Source: Emiliania huxleyi CCMP1516 (lineage: Eukaryota > Haptophyta > Isochrysidales > Noelaerhabdaceae). Taken from it: a DNA stretch of 64,000 bases. The notes beneath the pieces were generated by a model that saw only the letters and a list, made by a program, of their open reading frames with translations, did no database searches and was not told the DNA's origin. Shown here one piece after another: positions 20,616-30,338 of the stretch. The stretch is from assembly GCF_000372725.1 (NCBI RefSeq), contig NW_005201183.1, positions 50,062 through 114,061 on the forward strand, given 5' to 3'. The position numbers and the translations under genes were made by a program. How positions within the stretch are numbered: the first letter of the stretch is position 1; every line of letters starts with the position of its first letter.

Positions 20616-23600
20616 ATGGTGTCAGCGTCAGAGAGGGCGCGCCGGCTGCGCCCCCCCGGGGCGCCCCCGGCCGCCGCCCGCGCTCTGCAGGTGTCGTCGG
20701 GACCCTCGCCGAGACGTGAGCGAGGCGAAGAACGCGCACGTGACCTTTCCGCGGTGCCGAAGCGGCGGCGCGCAGAGAAGAAGAAGAAGCTCCCCAGCGG
20801 GCTCGCGGAGGCAGAGGCGCAAGGTGGCGGAATCAACGCTACGCCCCAGCCTTCTACACCGATCCAGCTCCTCGACGAGGGCGAGTCAACCGAGCTCGCG
20901 CTGGCGCAGCTTTCGGCAACCCGCTCCGCTCTGCCCCGCCTCCCGCCGCACCCCTCGACCGACGCGGCCGGGCGCCCCCTCGCGGCGACGGCGCCGCGCG
21001 ACCATCGGCGCCAAGAGCCCCTGCAGCCGTCGGGCGGCTACCATGCCGCGCGCCCCAGCGCCCCCCCGCCAGCGCCGACGGCGCTTCAGAGCCTCGGGTC
21101 AACGGACGTCGGCTCCCCCCCCTCCATCTTCGACGTCGCTCCCGGCGTCCGAGCGGCAAACGTGCCGCCGCCGCTGGTGGCGCCCCTCGCACCGGGCTAC
21201 GCCCTCCTCCCCTCCGCCCCGGCAGGCCCCCAGCCGGCGGGCGGAGAAGGCGGCGCGGGGGGCGAGGTGCCCGGAGGGCCTCTGCCGCGGGGTGCCCCCC
21301 CCTCGCTTGCGCCCCTGCGTCGCCACCGCCAAGCGTCAGAACAGGGACAAGGGCGCGGGTCTGCGCGGCCGACAGTCGCCCAGGAGCCTCTCGGGCTGAT
21401 GCCGCCGCCGCCGCCGCCCCCCTTGGGCCACCAGGGAGCATGGCACCACCCCCCCCAAGGCATAGCCGCGTGCGGCGCCCCCCCGAGCTATTACTGCTCG
21501 GCCGAGGACCCGCGCCTGCCTCACGCCTCCTCCGCCGCAAGCGAGCGCGCCGTCACCGCCGAGACGGCTCGCCAGCCGCCGTCCGGGCTCGCGCCTTCCA
21601 CCGCCCCCGCCACCTCCCTGCCGCTGGCAGGGGTCCCGCCCGCTCCAGGGGTGGAGGGGTCGACGGGCGGGCCCATTCCGACTGGGCTCTCGGGCGACGC
21701 GATGCAGGCGCGCCTCCCCCCCCCCCACAGTTCGTCCTCCCCCCTCCCCCCTCCCCTCCGCGAGCCTCGCCACGCCCCCATCTCCACCCTTATTCCTCAC
21801 ATCGCCGTCTGTGTTATGTGGCACTCGCGAACACCCCCCCACCCTCCCTCGCACCCGCTCCTGCCCCCTTCCCCCCACCCTTCTGAAGGCCCCATGTCCC
21901 CAGCCCACCTAGTTATTAGACCCAAGCCCGCCTTTGCGGTGCACCATTTCCCGAAAGGGGCCCCAAAAGTCTCATCTTTTGAGACCACTTCCATTCACAC
22001 AGAGCAAGTCACCCTACCCCCAGGGTATCAGAACCCAGCCACACCCAACCCCCCCCCCTTCCTCCTTCTCGACCCCTCTCAGGGGCTACGCTTCAGGAGC
22101 GAGGACCACCCCATCAACCCCACCTTCGTAGTCGCCGCCGTCTGGCGCTACATACCGGATGCCTCGTCCATCAAGAGCCTCGCCTTCGAGCGAATCGTCC
22201 ATCAGCCATCCAGGGAGGGCCTTGGCCTCGACCTCTACGTCCCAGTGGACGGGGCCGTCGGGCACTTCGCGGACGTCGCCCGGCGCCTCTCCACCCTCTC
22301 CCACCCAGTTGAGGGCCAGGAGGGGCGCACCTTCCGAGTCTCGGTGAGCCTCATCAACCCGCGGCAGAACCGCCCGCAGCAGGGCCCTGCCCGCACCCGC
22401 TCTCTCGCGATCGCGTTCCCTCCAGCCACCGCCTCTACGGTTGGCCTCAAGGGGGCCATATCCCAAGCCTTCCAAGCCAACGGCTTCGAGGACGCCCAGT
22501 TCCGGCCCGCCAAAAGCCCCTCCAACGAGCTCAAGCTCGCTGTGACTTGCGGGACCATCGCCTTCACCAACTACACCGGCTCTCGCGCGGCGAACTTCCA
22601 CGCGATGACCCGCGAGGGAGGGATCCTCCTCCGCTTCGCTGGAGGGGGAATCGGCTCTGCCTCCATCCGCACCGCTGAGTACGGCATGGACGCCCTCACT
22701 CGGGACGAGCTAGGCCTCCGGCCCGGGTGCCTGCACCGCACCACCGAGTGCCCCGGCTGCCTCATCAACAGGCCCCGCCAGCAGCGGAGCGTCCAGCAGA
22801 GCCAAACCAGCGCCTGGGCGCTAATGAATCAGCGCCTGGACGCCAACCCTGCCCTCGGCGGACCAGGCCACCCTTCCACCCTTCCGCCCTTAGGGGAGAT
22901 AGCTCAATCACACATCTCCTCCCTCTTACAGGCGCCTAGCGATCCGCGACCTCATACCGGCCTCGGCATCCTGACCGGCTCCTTCCCCCTCCTCCCCCGG
23001 GACGCCTTTATCCTCAGACCCAGCCACCGCGCCCCCCCCCCCAAGCGAGTGGCCCTCGGAGAGCGAGGCCCTTCTTCCCCAGGCCCTGGCCTCCCGGGGA
23101 GGCGGAGGGGGAACCCCACATGCCCCAGTGACCGCCGTCGCGGCCGGCGACGGCGAAGGCAGGGCAGTAGCCCGAACGGATGCACGATCTCCTCATGTGT
23201 TCTGTCATGCTGGAAGCCACGGTCTCTGTCCTACCCCTCTCCCCCAGTCCTAGTGACTGGCGAGTCCATGTACCTCGAGGTGGGAGGCGAGACGGGGTGC
23301 CCCCCCCCGTCTCCCGTGTATCCCCCTCTTCCGATTAAACAACCCACGGCGTTCTATCTCCCATCGCCTCGCGCATGCCTGCCCCCCAAAAGTATCCACT
23401 ACAGCGAGTGCTTCGACTCCACTCTGGGGTTTCCAGGGGAGGGTCCCACTCTTGTCTTCCTTTCCAACAACATCCGAGGAGGACTCACGGGCAACGCCTG
23501 GTGGGACGCCATCTCCGCCGCACGAGGCGAGAAGGCTGACATCATCGGGTTCCAAGAAATCAACATCCAAAAGGACGACCCCCGCCTTGGCTCCCTCGCC

Positions 23601-24407
23601 ACGTCAGCCCTCAACCTGGGATACACCGCATACTTCGCTCCTATACCCAAGGGCGGGACGAGGGGCGGCACTGCCATCCTCGTCAAGACCAGCCTTCAAA
23701 TCTCCAAAACGACTTTCAATCATATGTCGAAAGGCGGAATATCGTGGGTAAACCTCGCCTTCAGCGACGGCCTCAAACTAAAAGTAGCCAATGTCTACGC
23801 TCCACACACAAACAGGAAGGCATTCTTCACCCAGCTCAAAAGGTACGTCACCAAAAATACCGTTCTCATGGGCGATTTTAATTGCGTCCCCAACAAAGAT
23901 CTTGACCTCCGCCGCACCTCGCGCGCCAACTACCCCAATGACGGGGCCGACACCCTCGAGGAAATTACCTCGCGCTGCGGATTAATCGACGAGATCCGAA
24001 TCCAGCTGGGCGCAGGTTTTGCGTACACCCACATCCAAAAAGTAATCCACCACCCTCCAGCCCACGCAACCCACCGCCCAGTGCGCGAAGGAGGCGCAGG
24101 CGTCCTGCACTTTCGCGCCCACCTCGAGGCCTTCCGAGCCAAGTGGATTCTCATGTACCTAGAGCCGAGAAAGGCGATGTGGAAGCTCATCTTCGACGAA
24201 TGGCTCCAGCTCCCCAGCCGAGGGACGCTCCTCTCCCCTCTCACTAAGAAAGAAAAGAGAGCAATACTATCGAGACTTCCCCAGTCAGCCTCTGCCTTCC
24301 GCGACGCCCTCAAGGCCTTTTGGAGGCTTCGCATCAGCCAACACGAAAAGGTCCTCGGCCATAAGGATCCCGACTCCCTTCGGGCACTTCCCCTTTTTCG
24401 TAACTAG
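20616..24407 (+). pseudogene. Retrotransposon ORF: ORF1-like region fused to AP endonuclease, RT missing
   Basis: 1,263 codons. The N-terminal half is Pro/Ala-rich and ends in a folded part (residues about 480-720) of unknown type that includes a Cys/His stretch (CLHRTTECPGC). The endonuclease follows: VFLSNNIRGGL, IIGFQEINIQ, GGTAILVK, VANVYAPH, VLMGDFNCVPNKDLD and AYTH are the standard exonuclease/endonuclease/phosphatase-family motifs. Directly after this, near 24,040-24,100, the protein switches to post-RT sequence (HFRAHLEAFRAKWILMYLEP), so the reverse transcriptase has been deleted. The element cannot move by itself in this form. Confidence 0.8.
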
Positions 24408-24409
24408 CT

Positions 24410-24788
24410 GAGGGGCTCGCTAAACGCTCGCCGAGCTCCATGCTGTGCAACACCACCTCCTCACTAATCGTCAGGGGCGCGGAGAGCGCAGTGCACTGCG
24501 GTGAGGCTGCGCCGCGGGGGCTCGCCCCCTGCACCGCGCTCAGAGCGGCGTAGGGGAGAGGGCGGTCGGTGGCGGCGGCGGCGAGGCGCGAGGCGGTGGC
24601 GGCGGTGGTGCGGGCGGCGGGATGACAGGGGAGGCGGCGGGATTGACAGGGGAGGCGGCGGCCACGAGCGGAGCGGCGCGAGAAGGGGGGGGGGGCGGCG
24701 GCGAGGCGCCGGTGAGCGAGGCGCCCGCGCCATCAGAGGGACGCGCCGCTGCGAGATGGAGGGCGGCGGTGACGGAGGCGAGGCGCGA

Positions 24789-24839
<51 letters not shown>

Positions 24840-25230
24840 AACGGCGGCACCGAGTCTCGGTGAGCGGCGGCGGGAGGAGGAGCAGCGGCGGCGCTCGCTC
24901 GCTGTTGACGGGAGCGCTTTTGAGCCTGGGAGCCCATGCCACTGCGACCGGCGTGCCCGGGAACGGAGATCGCGCGCGCGCCGCCACTCACGACGCGCGC
25001 GCGATCTTCGCGGAGTCGGGTCCCCAGAGGGAAGCGGTCTTCTCGGCCGACGTCCAGCGGCGCGCAAGGAAGCAGGCGCAGCGGAGGCGGCCTAGCACCG
25101 GCTCGGCGCCGGGCGGTTGCGCTGCCCGCGAGCCGCGTCCTGAGCCTCGGCAGCGCGCTGCGCGGCGCGGCGCTCGCGCTGCTGCGGTGCCGAGAGCGGC
25201 ATGATGGATCGCCAGCTGAAGCTCGAGACT
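24410..25230. repeat. GC-rich low-complexity insert within the retroelement
   Basis: Mostly GGC/GGCGGC-type repeats with a strong hairpin at about 24,968-25,006 (GATCGCGCGCGCG / CGCGCGCGCGATC). The long open frames on both strands are composition effects. It separates two post-RT coding pieces that would otherwise be adjacent. Confidence 0.6.
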
Positions 25231-26669
25231 CCTCGGGTCCGCGAGTTCTGGGGGTCACGGGGATAAACGGCGGACGACGCGAGGCCCTTATATCTTTAGA
25301 TGCTTTCTTCAAAGTCTTGACCAAAGGCGTCGCCTCCGCAGAGGAGGAATGGCACCCCCTTGGATTCTCCACGCTGGGGAGCCTCTTCAACCAGCTCGAC
25401 GGTACTCCTCTCAGCTCCGAGCAGCTCAAAGCCGAACTTGTGGCGCGCGCCCCCGCCCTGAACGCCAAAGAACGGAGGTCGAGAGCCAAACGGCTCCTCA
25501 AGTACCAAGCCAAGATCCCCCTGAACATCAAAGCCTTTTTAGCCAGACCGCGCCCCCCCTTCTCCGCGGACGACCATGTCCTCTTTGAAGACGACCAAGG
25601 ATACCTGGTCAACGGCCGGTTCACCAGCCCACACACCCTCTACGAGGAGCGCGTCGACGCCAGCGGGTGGCCGTGGACATACTCAACTCCTCACGACCTC
25701 TCTGCATGGAGCCAATCCGACATCGACCAGATTGAGCGCTGCGCCGTATGGGGTCACCCCAGCGCCTATTACCGTCCCGTGATGGGACGGCTAGCTGACA
25801 CCTTCCCACTTGACTGGGGTTGGAGATGGGGTGACTCTGATGAGTGCCACCACCTCTCCGAACTCACTATCAAACGCCTCACCAAAGAATTCACGCACCT
25901 TCTCACCAAAGGCACCAAGAGGGCCTCCGCCCCTCCAAACGCCGAGACCGTCTGGGAACAACGCCTCGCAGGAAAACTCGCCTTTCCCATTCCGTGGAAG
26001 GAAATATGGAAGTCTAAGGGAACTTTCCTCACCACGCCAAAAGACGAGAATACTTGGTGGAAGCTGCTCCACCGAGCTCTACAGACCCGATCGAGGGATA
26101 GCACACTCACCATCCAGTCGTGCCGCCTGTGCGGAAGCGATAAGGAAACCATGCTACATCTCCTCACTTGCCTGAGGGTCCGAAAAGTACAGGACGCCCT
26201 CGCGCCGTTACTCCAAGCTGTTGGAGTAAGCGTCACCGACACATACGCCACATGGCTCTTTGGGCTCTGCCCGAGGGGGAAGCTCCTGCGCGAAGCCCCC
26301 AGGGCACTGATTCGCATCTTTTGGCGAGTAGTCTACCGCCACATGGTCCGTAAAGAGATTGACCGAGTTCAGTTCGTGACGGAACTCGTCGTCAAAGACA
26401 TTGCTCATACCTTCATGACTCGCATTCTCCACACTCAAATGGAGCGCCAAAGGTTCAATCTCAAAAGGGTGGAAGCCCAAAACAAAGACAGGCCCAATGA
26501 CTACATCACCCACTTACCAAGATCACTTGCTGAGCGATACTCTGACATCGGAGTCCTCGACTTGCCCACTGGGTACCTCGAGATCCATGACGGAGTGATT
26601 GACTTCCTCAAGGCCCAAGGGGTATGGTCAGACTTCAACTCCCCCGGAAGGGCGGGAGGAACGCAGTAG
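25230..26669 (+). pseudogene. Retrotransposon 3' ORF fragment with zinc-knuckle-like motif
   Basis: The open frame extends back to an ATG at 24,936, but credible protein starts near 25,285 (SLDAFFKVLTKGVAS). The fragment is the C-terminal part of a non-LTR ORF2, with a CRLCGSDKETMLHLLTC motif of the kind found after the RT in many LINEs (C-x2-C ... H ... C). It ends at 26,669 and is followed by 0.5 kb of 3' untranslated sequence with short hairpins. Confidence 0.7.
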
Positions 26670-27135
26670 ATCCCATTTGAAGTCGGGCGCAGAACCGACA
26701 CTGAGGGCGGGCGCAGAACCGTCTCCTTCACCCCAAAAAAAAAAGAAATTGTCGAAAAGGCTCTCCGTCCACCACGCAGGGCGCAGCACCTGCAAAAGAA
26801 ATCCCTGTAGGGAAGCAGGGATAGCCGTTGAGGAGAAAGGGCGTAATAGATCATTCCTGATAGCCCCGGTATCCGAAGCCTCTCGAGCTTGCTTGAGAGG
26901 TCGGCCTCCACCTCGCAAAATAACCCCTCCGTCCACGTGGCAATCTCCCGCGTGCCGAACCGGCGCGAGAGGGAGTATCCGCGGGTCGGGCGGGGGGGCC
27001 CCTCCCTCCTGGATGATGATTCTAGCACTTCCCTCCATAAGATAAGGCCACCTCGAATGTGCATAGAGGTGGTCATTGAGAGGGGAGTCCTAGAGACTGA
27101 GGGAGTTGGAGGTTATTTTGTCTGTCTGTCTGTTG

Positions 27136-27153
27136 AAGCAGCGTTAGGGCGCT
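27136..27153. repeat. Other half of the split palindrome at the retroelement 3' end
   Basis: aagcagcgttagggcgct is the exact complement of 20,553-20,570. With the element and one target copy removed, the site reads as an 18-bp stem with a GTTG loop. Confidence 0.8.
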
Positions 27154-27289
27154 ACCAGCACCGAATGGGTACCCTCCCCGGCACTTTGGCGAAAAATGAA
27201 CTCGAGGCGGGGTGGACGCGAGACAGAAGACGACGACACGCTCGTCGAGCGACACACAGACACACAGTGTGTGAGTGAGTGACGCGTAT

Positions 27290-27375
27290 TCTTGATACGA
27301 AACCACGACGACACACACCAGTCGACTCGCATCGGTTGCCTCCATGAACGGCGGAGCTATTCTCGCGTCCACACC
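27290..27375. repeat. Small inverted-repeat partner of 37,490-37,605
   Basis: About 85 bp containing TTGCCTCCATGAACGGCGGA and TTCTCGCGTCCACACC. It recurs in reverse complement at 37,490-37,605 with small insertions. It lies just inside the unique spacer, which makes the spacer ends themselves partly inverted. Confidence 0.75.
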
Positions 27376-27800
27376 ACACACACACACACACACACAGACA
27401 CACACAGCTCACAAGAAACTCGGCGAGCGGAAAAGAAAAACGCGCTGACCAACTCGGCGAAGTAAAACTTGGTCAAATGGGGGAGCGCGTCCCATGTAAC
27501 CAAAATATGGTGTGGCGGTCGACTGCAGCAGCTGGTATCCCATGTAACCAAAATATGGTGTCGCGGTCGACTGCAGCAGCTGCGATCCCTGCAGGACAAC
27601 CAGAATATGGTGTCGACTGCAGCAGCTCCCCGTCCCTGCAGGACAACCCTACGTTGACGACTCGGTCAAGCATCTCGCGGGTGGGCTGGTCCGTGGGTCT
27701 CAGCAGCGCTCAGCGTTCCCGAGTGCGGTCGGCGGTGGGAACCGCTGTGTCTGGCCGCGATCAGCGCTCCGCCGTGCTGGCTCGTCGGCACGCGAGAGCG
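27376..27800. repeat. Microsatellite and tandem repeats upstream of a membrane-protein gene
   Basis: (CA)n at about 27,376-27,402, then three units of roughly 45-60 bp at 27,490-27,650, each with a core AAATATGGTGT or AGAATATGGTGT followed by CGACTGCAGCAGCT. They lie in the probable promoter or 5' leader of the gene starting at 27,801. The long open frame across them is probably not translated. Confidence 0.65.
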
Positions 27801-29123
27801 ATGGAGGCACGGCTGAACCTTTTGGCGGAGCAGCTCGAGAGGGAGGAGGGCGAGGCGGGAGATGTGAACGTGTATGGGGTCGCGCTGCTGCAGTCCATCG
27901 TGCGGCCAAAGCTGAGGACGAGGGTCGCGTGGCTCGCCGGCGCTCTCCTGCTCGCGCTACTTGAGGTGCTCTCGCTGCAAGCAATCGCGTTCAGCACCGG
28001 CTACAAGATGTGCGTCTACGATGACGAGTGCCCGTTGGGCACCGCCTGCGTGCGCGACTCCTCCAGCAGTCACGCCTTCTTCTGCGCCGACTGCAGAGAA
28101 GTTCAACACGTGAGCACCACCGGCGAGCTGGGCCAGCCAGAGTGGGCTCGGCTCGTCGCGCGGCTGATCGGCACGGGTCGTAAGGGAGCGATGTCAACGT
28201 TCACCCCGGCACGCACAAACGACCGCTGGCCAGTGGCGGCGAACTCGAGTGAGTACTGCTCGAACTTCCTCGCCTCGGAGTTCGTGTCGGCGTGGAGAGG
28301 GGGGCGGTACTCCGACTTTGAAAAGTGCCTTCACGTGCAGGAGGCGCTGCGCCGCTACGGCATCCTCGACGCGCTGGTGACGATGGTCGCGCTCTTCCTC
28401 GTGTGCCTATCCATCTCGGCGGACCGCAAGCAGCAGCTGATGAACCGCCACCTGCGCGAGACGCTGCTGCCGCCACCGTGGCGAAGCTGGCGCGCGTTCG
28501 TTTTGCGAGTGATAGAGGGCTGCCTCGACGCGCAACTCCCAGGGGTGTGCTTTGCGCTCATTCTGCTGATCACCGAGGCCGACAGCATGCAAGCGTCATC
28601 GACCCTGCTGAATGGCGTCGCCGTGGTATTCATCCTCGTCATCGACGATGAGCTGCCAAAGGTCGTGCTCTCAGCCGTCGACAAGGATGCCGTCGACCAG
28701 TTCGCCGCCGCAGCCGGCCATTTCGAGCTCCTCCTCATCATCAAACGGCAGAGCCTGGCGCATGGGAGCGTCAGCTTTGCCGCGCTACTCGGGATGTTTA
28801 TGGTATGCCTGCACCTGCCCTGCGACGACTTGGTCATGGCCGCGTTTGGAATCTCGACGCTCCTGCCCTTTGCGACCCGGATCGCGGAGGAGATCTGCGG
28901 CGTCCAGCTTCGCGCCACCCGATCCGCGCTGGCAGTGTCGGAAGACGAGGGGCGCTTCTCGATGGCCCATCCTCTGCGCGGCAGCGGGATCGCTGGAGCC
29001 GTCTGCTGGGCTCTGCTGAAGGGGCTGTTCGATGGCCTGCTCGCGAGCCTGTGCGTGGTGGGGGCTGCTCGAATCGCCTCGGAGACGTACCTGGTGCTCT
29101 TGAACCCCAGTGATCGGATTTAG
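27801..29123 (+). CDS. Multi-pass membrane protein of unknown function
   Basis: 440 residues from MEARLNLLAEQLEREEGE. Hydrophobic segments are visible at TRVAWLAGALLLALLEVLSL, ILDALVTMVALFLVCLSI, LPGVCFALILLITEA, LLNGVAVVFILVIDD, SFAALLGMFMVCLHLP, VMAAFGISTLLPFATR and LLKGLFDGLLASLCVVGAARIA, so six to seven membrane helices. A large Cys-containing loop after the first helix (CVYDDECPLGTACV ... FFCADC ... YCSNF ... KCLHV) suggests an extracellular or lumenal domain with disulfides. I do not recognise the family. Upstream in-frame codons from 27,477 cover tandem repeats and were left out. Confidence 0.7.
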   Translation: MEARLNLLAEQLEREEGEAGDVNVYGVALLQSIVRPKLRTRVAWLAGALLLALLEVLSLQAIAFSTGYKMCVYDDECPLGTACVRDSSSSHAFFCADCREVQHVSTTGELGQPEWARLVARLIGTGRKGAMSTFTPARTNDRWPVAANSSEYCSNFLASEFVSAWRGGRYSDFEKCLHVQEALRRYGILDALVTMVALFLVCLSISADRKQQLMNRHLRETLLPPPWRSWRAFVLRVIEGCLDAQLPGVCFALILLITEADSMQASSTLLNGVAVVFILVIDDELPKVVLSAVDKDAVDQFAAAAGHFELLLIIKRQSLAHGSVSFAALLGMFMVCLHLPCDDLVMAAFGISTLLPFATRIAEEICGVQLRATRSALAVSEDEGRFSMAHPLRGSGIAGAVCWALLKGLFDGLLASLCVVGAARIASETYLVLLNPSDRI

Positions 29124-29783
29124 AATGAGTATAGACCGCGGCCGCGTCGGTTTTTTGCTTTATAGAAGACTCTTGTGTGTGTGTGTGTGTATCTCTGTAC
29201 CGAGATTGCTCGCAGGTACAGACAGGAAGTACAGGTAGCCTTACTAGCGGGGTATACCTTACACGTCTCTCCCCAGGTGACCAGAGCCCCCCCCCCCCCC
29301 CGCCCCTTCTCTCTCTCGCTAGTACACATGGAAATTGGAATCGAGCTGGCAGCTCCCGTTTCGTTTACGTTTTGCTGCGAGAAGATGCGATATTTGTGCG
29401 GCGCTGCGGGAGAGAGAAACGGGCTGCGAGAGAAGCAAGCCAAGCGTGAATATAACTCCGCGGACCCCCGCGCGAGGCCCCGAGCCCCCGACGCGACTCG
29501 ACGTGTCAGCAGGTGGGGGCAGAGAGAGAGGCCAGAGCAACCACCCCGAGCACCCGCGCGCACCGAGTACAAGCGCGGGGCCAGAAGCCCCACCGGAGGG
29601 GAGCGGGAGGTAGAAACAGAAAGGCCGCACACGGAGAACACTGACACGACGCGGGGGGGGAGCCTGCTCTCCTCTGCGGTAGAGGCGGAGAAACGCGCAC
29701 AGAGGCCAAGACAGAGCGGGGAGGGAGAGGCGGGCCACCTCAAACTCGTGCGCGTCCTCCAATCGCGACATCCGCTGAGGCGG
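29124..29783. other. Intergenic stretch
   Basis: It lies between convergent genes. It holds a short (TG)n at 29,174-29,190 and a C-run near 29,287-29,301. The open frames on both strands are low-complexity, and no gene is supported. Confidence 0.5.
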
Positions 29784-30338
29784 TCATCTCTCCGGCCCCC
29801 TCGTCGGCGGTCGAATCTCCAGCAGCGAGCGCAGGTTGCCAGGCAGCAACTCCTTCCCCGCCTCGAGTAGACGTGTCCGGGCGGAGGCTGGGCTCTCGTC
29901 GGGCGCAAACACCTCCGCCACAAAGGACATGAAACGCTGCTGGTACTCCCCGGCGGGTGCGGCCGAGATGCCCTGCGGCTTGTCGCCCTTGACGTACGTC
30001 TTGAGGCACCGCTCGCCAACCTTTTCGCACGTCCACGCCTGCAGCACGTCGATGACTCCGAGGAGCATCACCCCCCCTCCGTGCTGCAGCACCGTCTCCT
30101 CGGCGCCCTTGGGCTGGCCGCTGATGGCGGCGGCGGGCGGCGGCGAGTCAAAGACGCCGAGGAGCAGAGAGTAGTCCATCAGGTTCAAGTCACGTAGGAA
30201 CGCGGTGTCCGCCTCGAGCCGCGCGATCAGCTTGGCGCACTGCGCCGCGGGAAGCTTGATCGGGATCTTCTCGCAGCCGTCGAGGCTGGCGCGGACGCGG
30301 CGGAGGCCGTCGCGACGCAGGTCGTTGTCCTTGAGGAC
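29784..30338 (-). CDS. PIP kinase, last exon
   Basis: Begins after acceptor TCGCAG with VLKDNDLRRDGLRRVRASLD, then LNLMDYSLLLGVF and MLLGVIDVLQAWTCEKVGER, the catalytic and activation-site region of type I/II PIP kinases. It ends at 29,784. 555 bases, 185 codons including the stop. Confidence 0.85.
   Translation of the reverse strand, partial: VLKDNDLRRDGLRRVRASLDGCEKIPIKLPAAQCAKLIARLEADTAFLRDLNLMDYSLLLGVFDSPPPAAAISGQPKGAEETVLQHGGGVMLLGVIDVLQAWTCEKVGERCLKTYVKGDKPQGISAAPAGEYQQRFMSFVAEVFAPDESPASARTRLLEAGKELLPGNLRSLLEIRPPTRGPER

Larger units (their letters stand above)
20570..27146 (+). mobile_element. Decayed non-LTR retrotransposon with 16-bp target duplication
   Basis: A 6.6-kb element bounded by the direct repeat tgttgaagcagcgtta. 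It contains an ORF1-like region and an apurinic endonuclease domain in one frame, then a post-RT region and a second frame with a Cys-His motif (CRLCGSDKETMLHLLTC). No reverse-transcriptase core (xADD box) is found. The 3' end carries a short A-run region (26,735) and ends in a tctg-rich tail before the target duplication. A GC-rich insert of about 0.8 kb (24,410-25,230) splits the coding parts. Confidence 0.85.

Noticed and set aside
24464-25636. 390-codon minus-strand open frame in the retroelement
   Set aside because: It is antisense to the retroelement coding sequence and GGC repeats; its Pro/Arg/Ser composition is expected from those repeats.
27477-27800. N-terminal extension of the membrane protein
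   Set aside because: The extension codes three tandem repeat units and then a poorly conserved stretch; the ATG at 27,801 starts a well-formed soluble N terminus before the first helix.
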